A stretch of DNA of 64,000 nt from Sarcophilus harrisii. Taxonomy: Eukaryota; Chordata; Mammalia; Dasyuromorphia; Dasyuridae. A model generated the notes under the pieces. The model was not told where the DNA came from, made no database searches, and saw only the letters and a list, made by a program, of their open reading frames with translations. Of the stretch, positions 57,648 through 64,000 are shown in pieces. The stretch's first letter is position 1; the number at the start of each line of letters is the position of its first letter. The stretch spans positions 2,358,677-2,422,676 of the forward strand of contig NC_045430.1 of assembly GCF_902635505.1 (NCBI RefSeq), read 5' to 3'. Position numbers and translations under genes: made by a program.

Positions 57648-57853
57648 CTGGTCATCTTGATTTGTATGCCTGATGAGATACCTCAGAAAGTTCAGCCGGG
57701 AACATTTGCGGACCAGGATGAGGTCTGAGGAACCATCCGCCAAGTGGGCTGCTGGGGACAGGCCCTTGGGGCTCCGGGGACAGGCACAGCTCATGTTGGC
57801 CGCGTTGATTGCCAGAAACTTCCCCTGGATAACTTTCCACTCTTCTACTTCCT
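57648..57853 (-). CDS. CERK: CERK exon 11
   Basis: The acceptor TTGTCATTGCAG precedes AG-GAA-GTA. The exon is 206 bases, starting with the last two bases of a codon. It encodes EVEEWKVIQGKFLAINAANM, SCACPRSPKGLSPAAHLADG, SSDLILVRKCSRLNFLRYLI and RHTNQDDQ, nearly identical to human CERK (GKFLAINATNMSCACRRSPR, HLGDGSSDLILIRKCSRFNF). The DGSSDLIL stretch corresponds to the conserved DG-x-x-D segment near the C-terminal lobe of diacylglycerol/sphingosine/ceramide kinases. The entry phase requires the previous exon to leave one base, which exon 10 as sequenced does not do. Confidence 0.97.
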
Positions 57854-58729
57854 CTGCAATGACAAGAAGAGGTCAAAGGGTCATGATTTTCTGGTCTAAA
57901 GGTTGGCTGGCTGTCCTAAAAACACCAACAGGTCTGAAGCAGCTACTGTGCCCTGCTGCAACCCAACACAGACAGACATTCACTGGAGGTGCATCTAGAG
58001 CACAGGATGCTTGAACTTGGCCTAGAAGGGAAGGGTTTCAACAAAGATGAGAAGAGGACAATGGCATGGAGGGGGAAGGTGAGGGGACGTAAGGCAAGGC
58101 TGGGAAACGGCCAACTCTGACCCGACAGCACAGATGACAAAATGGGTAGACAGGGATCAGCTAACGCCATGCCATGGAAGGACGCTGGGCACGTGGGAAG
58201 AGGGAGAGGAAGGAGCCCTGACTCTGTGATCCACGAGGGAATGGCTTCTGCTACAGAGGGCAGCACCTGTTCTATCCCTGTAGCTTTAGAGCTGCAGGGA
58301 ACTCTAGGGTTTGAACACATGCAGTGGAGACACTGTCCTAATCTCGACACAATCCTGCCACCTGCACAGCCATCGTCACAAGGACATCCCTGGCCAACTG
58401 TCGCTGGCTTTGTCCTTGTGTGCCCCACAAAGCTGCCTGGGAGAAGGCACAGATCCAAGGCTCTGATCTTCTTAGCCAACGACTCGGCTGTTCCTTATAT
58501 TCTCTCAGCTGCCTAACCAAACTTCATTTTCCACCTTTGTTTCTATCAATCGTTCCCACTTCCTTGGGTAACATGTTCAGGAACATGGTAGGAGCATGTG
58601 AGCATGGTGGTTATGGTTCAAATGGGGAAAAGAATTTGTTACAAACATCTTTCTAGCTGTTTCCCCCCCATTTCCATCTGGTATCCTCATTTCCTCCTTT
58701 AGGACCTGGGTCTCCCTTTTTTTTCCTCA

Positions 58730-59456
58730 ATAGTATTTTATTTTTTTCTAAATACATGTAAAGATAGTCTTAAACATTAATTTTTTCAGGATTTTGTGTT
58801 CCAAATTTTGTCTTCCTTCCTCCCTTACCTCCCCCTACCCAAGATAGCAAGCAATCTCCTTTTAAACATATTCTGATATTTGTCATGTTGTACCAAAAAA
58901 AGTCAGACTCAAAGGGAGAAAATCACAAGAAAAAGCAAGCAAACAAAACACATTCAGTCTCCATAGTCCTGTCTCTGGATGTGATGAACATTTTTCACCC
59001 CAAGTTTATTGGATTTGTCTTGGATCAGTGTATTGCTGGGGAGAGCCAAGTTCATCAGAGTTGATCATCACATAATCATCTTGTTGCTGTGTACAGCATT
59101 CTCCTGTTCTCTCTCTCACTTCACTCAGTATCAGTTCATGTTAAGTCTCTCCAGGCCTTTCTGAAATCAGCCAGCTTTTCTTATCATTTCTTATAAATAA
59201 TAATATTCCATTATATTCATATACAATATTCTCCAACTGATGGGCATGCACTCAATTTCCAGTTTCTTGCCACTACAAAAAGGACTGCTACAGACACTTT
59301 TGCACATGTGGATCCCTTTCCATCTTTTATGACGTCTTTAGGCTACAGGCCCAGTAATGACTGTATAATCTAATAACCCTTTGGATACACTGCCAAATTG
59401 CTCTCCAGAATGGTTAGATCAGTTCACAATTCCACCAACAATGCATCAGTGTCCCA
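58730..59456 (-). mobile_element. L1 3' UTR and ORF2 end, left piece
   Basis: The plus strand reads AAATACATGTAAAGATAGTC, CCCAAGATAGCAAGCAATCT, then ORF2 words CAGTATCAGTTCATGTTAAG, CAACTGATGGGCATGCACTC and GCTCTCCAGAATGGTTAGAT. It is the reverse complement of the second 3' UTR type. It is interrupted by an insertion at 59457 and resumes at 59877. Confidence 0.88.
59377..59456. repeat. 80-bp target duplication, left copy
   Basis: CCCTTTGGATACACTGCC to CATCAGTGTCCCA, identical except for one base to 59877-59956. Confidence 0.95.
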
Positions 59457-59876
59457 ACACAGAGCCCCAACAGGGCTCAGGGCTGAATGACAGTCACCCG
59501 TAAAATGATGCTGCTTTTTCGCAGCTTTGATGCATAAAAGCCAACTCCCCCATCTCATTTGCCTCTCCGAGGAAGACCAGATTCTGTCCTCTCAACCTCA
59601 CTTTGAGCCCGCCATGTCCCATTTGATTGGTCATGAGACAACTAGGATCATTTTCATGGATGCTCTAAAAACTGCACATTTCTTGGCAACTTCTGCCCCC
59701 TTTCCCTTTCCTCTGGTTCTTTGCTGGCCACCCAGAACCCCTTCTGAGGGCTATCCTTTTCCCCTCCTGGAGTCAAGAGGATATACGTTCAAATTCAGCC
59801 TCAGATACTTAACACAACTGGACAAGTCATGTAACCCCAAGTGCCTTGCTAAAAAAAATACTAATTAAAAAAAAAA
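59457..59876 (+). mobile_element. Retroposed copy of the 60.9-61.3 kb segment
   Basis: After ten filler bases, 59467-59876 repeats 60896-61307 with only two substitutions and a shorter A-tail. It is 5'-truncated inside a SINE, ends in an A-rich tail, and is flanked by a direct repeat of its L1 target. These are the marks of L1-driven retroposition of a read-through SINE transcript. The 113-codon open frame in both copies is not a known protein. Confidence 0.8.
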
Positions 59877-60000
59877 CCCTTTGGATACATTGCCAAATTG
59901 CTCTCCAGAATGGTTAGATCAGTTCACAATTCCACCAACAATGCATCAGTGTCCCAGTTTTCTCACATCCCCTCCAACATTTATCATTATCTTTTCCTGG
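59877..60000 (-). mobile_element. L1 ORF2, right piece, starting with the 80-bp duplication
   Basis: After the repeated 80 bp the sequence continues GTTTTCTCACATCCCCTCCA and ATTATCTTTTCCTGG, the expected L1 continuation. Confidence 0.88.
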
Positions 60001-60787
60001 GATCTTTTGCCAAGCTTTTCTTAAACTGGTTTTTATTGCCTCTGTTCCTTGTTTTATGAGGTTCACTGCTCAACATCTCCCATCTTCTCGGTCATATTTT
60101 CTAAACAAGTCCATATTCTAAATTCAAGTTTTCTTTGGTTTCAAGATTTTATCTGCCCAAGCCTCATTTCAGTTTCTTTTGGCCCCTGTTATCATAGTTG
60201 ATTTAACTGATTAAACTTCTTGAAGAAATGGTGTGCATGTGGGTTGAGCCTGCCAAGCTGCTGCTCCACCTCCTTTTCAATAAGAGATGCATACATTTTC
60301 CCCCATTATTTTTATTTCGTCTCCTAGTTCTGTATCAATGCTCACAGTGACTTTATCAGATAGGTCACTGGGTTGGATGTAGAGACAAAGGTTTTATTCA
60401 GTCCAGGATATGTCTGGCACTGGAGTCCTTTTCTGGAACCAAGTATTTAAAGATGTGTAGGGAAGATGTTGCTCTATTTTTTTTTTACAAGCCCACCTCA
60501 CTCCTGAGCCAACTTTTCTAAAATCTGTCATAGAAATATGGCCAGAAGGGGCCTCCAAGAGAATCTACTATATAACTATTTTTAGCACCTTTGAGAGGAA
60601 ACTATCAAGAATCAAAATATATGTTGGATTTAATTTGAAGGATCTTACTGAGTTGTGTTGAATTTTGTAGAATTTCTCTACCTCATTCACTGTAACAGAT
60701 GTTGGCACAGAAACGGTAATTTTCCTGGTGGTCTATTTGTAAATACTTATCACGAACATGGCAGTAAGAGATGATGAAATGTCCCAT

Positions 60788-60930
60788 GAAATGAAGAGAA
60801 GCTAGATGGCTCAGTGGATAGAACTTCACCCTGTTTGCCTTAATCTGATACACAAAGAAATGGCAAATCCCTCCAGTGTGTCTGCCAAGAAGAGTCCAAC
60901 AGGGCTCAGGGCTGAATGACAGTCACCCGT
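60788..60930 (+). repeat. Marsupial SINE, source copy
   Basis: AAGCTAGATGGCTCAGTGGA, then AAATCCCTCCAGTGTGTCTG, CCAAGAAGAGTCCAACAGGG and GCTGAATGACAG: head and 3' part of the SINE. Confidence 0.75.
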
Positions 60931-61312
60931 AAAATGATGCTGCTTTTTCGCAGCTTTGATGCACAAAAGCCAACTCCCCCATCTCATTTGCCTCTCCGAG
61001 GAAGACCAGATTCTGTCCTCTCAACCTCACTTTGAGCCCGCCATGTCCCATTTGATTGGTCATGAGACAACTAGGATCATTTTCATGGATGCTCTAAAAA
61101 CTGCACATTTCTTGGCAACTTCTGCCCCCTTTCCCTTTCCTCTGGTTCTTTGCTGGCCACCCAGAACCCCTTCTGAGGGCTATCCTCTTCCCCTCCTGGA
61201 GTCAAGAGGATATACGTTCAAATTCAGCCTCAGATACTTAACACAACTGGACAAGTCATGTAACCCCAAGTGCCTTGCTAAAAAAAATACTAATTAAAAA
61301 AAAAAAAACCCT
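60896..61312 (+). repeat. Source segment duplicated at 59467
   Basis: It starts inside the SINE 3' part, passes through about 260 bp of unique DNA, and ends with a second SINE 3' half (61195-61295: CCTCCTGGAGTCAAGAGG, CAAATTCAGCCTCAGATACT, ACTGGACAAGTCATGTAACC) and its A-tail. Confidence 0.9.
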
Positions 61313-61647
61313 TCAATGTCACTATCAGCTGCCCACCTGGCTGGTCCCTTCCTCCAGGAAGTCTTGGAAAGGCCTGAACATACTTTCCCTAACTTTCACT
61401 GCTCCTGCCTCCAGGTCTAGTTCCCCATCCCTCTTCCCCCTATGACCCAAGGCGGGTGTGGAAACAAGGCCTGGCTTTGGGGCCGGAAGGCGGGGGAGGA
61501 GAGGAGGAAATTTTCCCTTGCACGTTACAAAGGCATCTGGGAAGTGGCAAGAGGAAGGACCAAGGTGGGGCTGGAGTGTGGATCAAGACTGAGAGGGAAA
61601 GGTGAGCGAGGAGGTGGGGCAATGGAGAGGTGACTAAGAAAACTTAC

Positions 61648-61711
61648 CGTATTTCCAAGCCATATGGGATTTTTTGCCATCTTTCGCTGCACTCTGCCCC
61701 AAATGAAGCAC
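61648..61711 (-). CDS. CERK: CERK exon 10, one base short of the expected frame
   Basis: The acceptor TGTCTTTCAG precedes G-TGC-TTC-ATT-TGG and the donor is ACG|GTAAGTT. The exon is 64 bases, but its neighbours need 65 (exon 9 leaves two bases, exon 11 takes one). With a one-base gap allowed after ATT-TG, it encodes CFI-C-GQSAAKDGK and KSHMAWKY and joins EEVEEW of exon 11, matching human CFVCRQS ... DVEEW in position though diverged and six residues shorter in the middle. Read as sequenced, it gives CFIWGRVQRKMAK and hits TAG within three codons of exon 11. The gap falls in the third cysteine codon of CxxxCxxC. This could be an assembly error in the TTTGGGG run, a polymorphism, or gene loss. 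Both splice sites are good. Confidence 0.8.
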
Positions 61712-62658
61712 CTGAAAGACAGGAATATTGGTGTCTTTTAAAAATAATGCCATTCATATATTTTAACATATTTAATGTATTAGACTGCCTGCCATCTAGG
61801 GAATGGGGTGGGGGGAAGAAAGGGAAAATTTGGAACAAAGGTTTTGCAAGGGTCAATGTTGAAAAGTTACCCATGCATATGTTTTGCAAAGAAAAAGCTT
61901 TAATAAAAATGTTATTTAATATTAAAAAAAATAAACATTTAGAAATTGAGAGTACAGTTCATCTTGCACGTTTCAAAAAATCCAATTTAAAAGGTTTCTT
62001 GAAAACAACTTAAATGGATGTAGATGCTGCAGAATACTTTGAATTCTCAAAATTACGCTTTATTTTCTGCAGACTTAGGACACCAAGGCAAGAAAGGTCA
62101 GGGCTCACCCATGGAATAAAAGAGGAGACTTCAGAGAGTTCCCACAAAGAACCTTGTGCAGGTGAAAAGCAATCCTTAACCTGTGGGCATTCCTGACCTC
62201 AAGCCCAGCAGCCTATATGTCCACTGCCCCCAAATGGCTCTCTCTGGAGCAGCCTCTTGGGGCGCTGGCAGGCACCAACAGGACCTCCCATGCTGACACT
62301 GCATGGCTAGGAAGGGCCTCCAGCATCCCCTCAGGCTGCCACCCTCGACCAGGTCTCCCTCTGATCCAACTCACCCTCTGTAGAGCTGTTAAAGTGACCA
62401 TGTCACTGCCCTGAGAAACTTGGACTCCCAAATTTAAAAAACATCATTAAATGCCTGAAACACTGATTTCCTCTGGAAATGGCCATTCAGCCCCTTCCCC
62501 TAAGTGGACAAGGCTCAAGAAAACTGAGCACCAAGGGGAAATCTTTAGGGCACTAGACCACTCGAAAGTTGGGAAGGGAAGGGGCTAACAGGCCGGAGCC
62601 CAGGCGTTTTTTCTGGCGGCACTCCGCACCATGGAACGAGCTCCTGAGACTCCCTCAC
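61712..62658 (-). other. CERK: CERK intron 9
   Basis: The donor is GGG|GTGAGGG and the acceptor CTTTCAG. An L1 3' fragment in antisense to CERK occupies 61757-61925, close to the acceptor. 61926-62658 has no recognised repeat. Confidence 0.85.
61757..61925 (+). mobile_element. L1 3' UTR fragment, short
   Basis: ATATTTTAACATATTTAATG, GACTGCCTGCCATCTAGGGA, AGGTTTTGCAAGGGTCAATG and ACCCATGCATATGTTTTGCA, with an A-rich tail. It is a severely 5'-truncated copy. Confidence 0.92.
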
Positions 62659-62764
62659 CCCGTTCGGCAGGGCTTCTTGTCCCTTGGAGAGCCCACAGTG
62701 TGCTGTGCTGGGAGGAAGGCCACCGTTCCTTCATAGCAGTGATGAGAAAGGAAAGTCTTAAAAC
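62659..62764 (-). CDS. CERK: CERK exon 9
   Basis: The acceptor TTGTTTTTAG precedes GT-TTT-AAG. The exon is 106 bases and encodes (G)FKTFLSHHCYEGTVAFLP, then AQHTVGSPRDKKPCRTG with the last glycine codon split. Human CERK reads GLKTFLSHHCYEGTVSFLP and AQHTVGSPRDRKPCRAG at about residues 315-350. CERK phosphorylates ceramide to ceramide-1-phosphate at Golgi and plasma membranes. This exon holds the first cysteine (about residue 347 in human) of the CxxxCxxC motif that has been reported as important for activity. The donor GTGAGGG is good. Confidence 0.97.
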
Positions 62765-64000
62765 CTAAAAACAAAATGGAAGAGCGTTCAGTGGAATCTG
62801 TCAAGCTCTTAATGTGATGATGACCTACAAAGATGCTGACTTGTGCTGGACCTGGCAATCTCAAAGGTTGTCTTTTTTTTTTTTTTTTGATAACTTTTTG
62901 AGCATAGTTCCAAACTACTCTCCAAAATGGTTGGATTCGTTCACAACTCCACCAACAATGAATCAGTGTCCCAGTTTTCCCACATCCCCTCCAAAATACT
63001 TATTTTTCCTGTCATCTTAGCCAATCTGAAGGTGTGTGTGGTATCTTAGAGTTGTCTTTAATTTGCATTTTTGATTAATAATATTGAGCATCTTTCATAT
63101 GACTAGAAATATTTCAATTTCTTCATCTGAGAATTGTCTGTTATATCCTTTTGACCATTTTTCAATTGGAGAATGGCTTATTTTTTATAAATTAGAGTTA
63201 ATTCTCTTATATTTTGGAAATTTTATCAGAACTTTGACTGTAAAAATATTTTCCCAGTTTATTGCTTCCCTTCTAATCTTGTCTGCATTAGTTTTGTTTT
63301 ACAAAACTTTTCAGTTTGGTATAATCGAAATTTTCTATTTTGTATCGTAATGATCTTAGTTCTGCTTTTCAAAAACCTTCCCTTCCACAGGTCGAGGTAA
63401 ACTATCCTATTTCCTCTAATTTATTAATAATTTCATTCATGCCTAGGTCATAACCCATTTTGACCTTTTATCTTGGTGTACGGCGTTAAGTATGGATCAA
63501 TGCCTAGTTTCTGCCATATTAGTTTCCAATTTTCCCAGCAATTTTTATCAAACAGTAAGTTCTTATCCCAAAATCTGGGATCTTTCTCAAAGGTTGTCTT
63601 GAGGACTCAGCTAGTCAACCGCCAAACTTAATCCTCCCAGACACTGTGCAACCCCAAAGGGAGGACCCTGTGCACCTCCATGTCCCCAGGATTGCTTCTG
63701 TAGGACAGCCAGGAAAAGAGTAAGAAAGGCCCCTGTGAGGAAGAGCTAAGGGACGGCGCATCCATGGCTTGTAAGAAGTGAGGAGGAATGAGAGGCACCG
63801 GGAGGAAAGCTCATCCCGTGACCATAAGACAGGGCTGGGAGCCTGAGCCAAGCCACCGGCCAGCTACTAGGGCAGTGGCAATTAATCTAAATTTTTTTTT
63901 TTTTCCAGTTAGATTCGGCCCCAGTCATAACAATTTCTCCCCAGAGGAAAGGCTGGCTCTTGATCAGTGGCAGTGGCCAGCTTCAGTTTCCCATGTAAGG
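62765..64000 (-). other. CERK: CERK intron 8 (partial, runs off the window)
   Basis: I find no further CERK exon up to 64000. The exon encoding the segment before GFKTF must lie beyond the window. The intron contains an L1 insertion (62875-63584). The minus-strand open frame 63851-63615 has no known family. Confidence 0.75.
62875..63584 (-). mobile_element. L1 insertion with perfect target-site duplication, both ends truncated
   Basis: It begins on the plus strand with the rest of a T-run (the A-tail), then ORF2 internal sequence GAGCATAGTTCCAAACTACT, CAACTCCACCAACAATGAAT, AGTTTATTGCTTCCCTTCTA and CCAATTTTCCCAGCAATTTT. It lacks the ORF2 C-terminus and 3' UTR. It is flanked by TCTCAAAGGTTGTCTT at 62859-62874 and 63585-63600. 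Confidence 0.93.

Larger units (their letters stand above)
57854..61647 (-). other. CERK: CERK intron 10
   Basis: The donor is ACG|GTAAGTT and the acceptor CATTGCAG. It contains a minus-strand L1 (58730-60000) carrying a 420-bp insertion, and SINE-flanked DNA at 60788-61312. All are intronic. Confidence 0.85.

Noticed and set aside
57652-57876. Minus-strand open frame over CERK exon 11 in another frame
   Set aside because: The frame that continues from exon 11 to exons 12 and 13 and matches ceramide kinase is different; this one is a shadow.
59527-59868. A 113-codon open frame present twice (59527 and 60956) with one residue changed
   Set aside because: The repetition is explained by the recent DNA duplication. 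The C-terminus is SINE sequence, and there is no known domain.

Overview
This is vertebrate, almost certainly marsupial, genomic DNA. The background is AT-rich and packed with interspersed repeats. They include a MIR-derived SINE with the marsupial 'GCAGCTAGGTGGC' head and 'CACTTAACCCCAATTGCCTC' tail, many truncated L1 copies whose ORF2 C-terminus has a marsupial flavour, and older L2 and MIR relics. I cannot name the species from sequence alone.

The only host gene I recognise is CERK (ceramide kinase), on the minus strand at the right end. Its last five coding exons (human exons 9-13 by homology, roughly residues 315 to the C-terminus) lie at 62764-62659, 61711-61648, 57853-57648, 56307-56099 and 55742-55670. 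A 3' UTR of about 2.6 kb ends at a poly(A) signal near 53054. The rest of the gene lies beyond the right edge. All splice sites and phases agree except in exon 10, which is one base short exactly at the third cysteine codon of the CxxxCxxC motif. This is either an assembly error or a real disabling change.

Layout: 0-6.3 kb is AT-rich DNA with a large minus-strand L1. 6.3-9.3 kb is a striking CpG-dense tandem array of about 38-bp subunits with a three-subunit higher-order period of about 115 bp. It resembles nothing I know and is the best candidate for something undescribed. 9.3-38.2 kb is AT-rich, with L1 copies of several ages (some nested), SINEs, L2/MIR, a solo LTR-like element and an AT-rich minisatellite at 17.4-18.35 kb. 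38.3-39.17 kb is a small CpG island. 40.9-46.3 kb is a long GC- and CpG-rich block holding a ~950-bp pyrimidine tract with about 47 TTC units, a G-rich 62-bp duplication and a 29-bp minisatellite. 46.3-53 kb is intergenic with L2, L1 and SINE relics. 53-64 kb is CERK.

Most long open frames in the CpG array, the CpG block and the pyrimidine tract are stop-poor low-complexity frames, not genes. No RNA gene, CRISPR or operon structure was seen.
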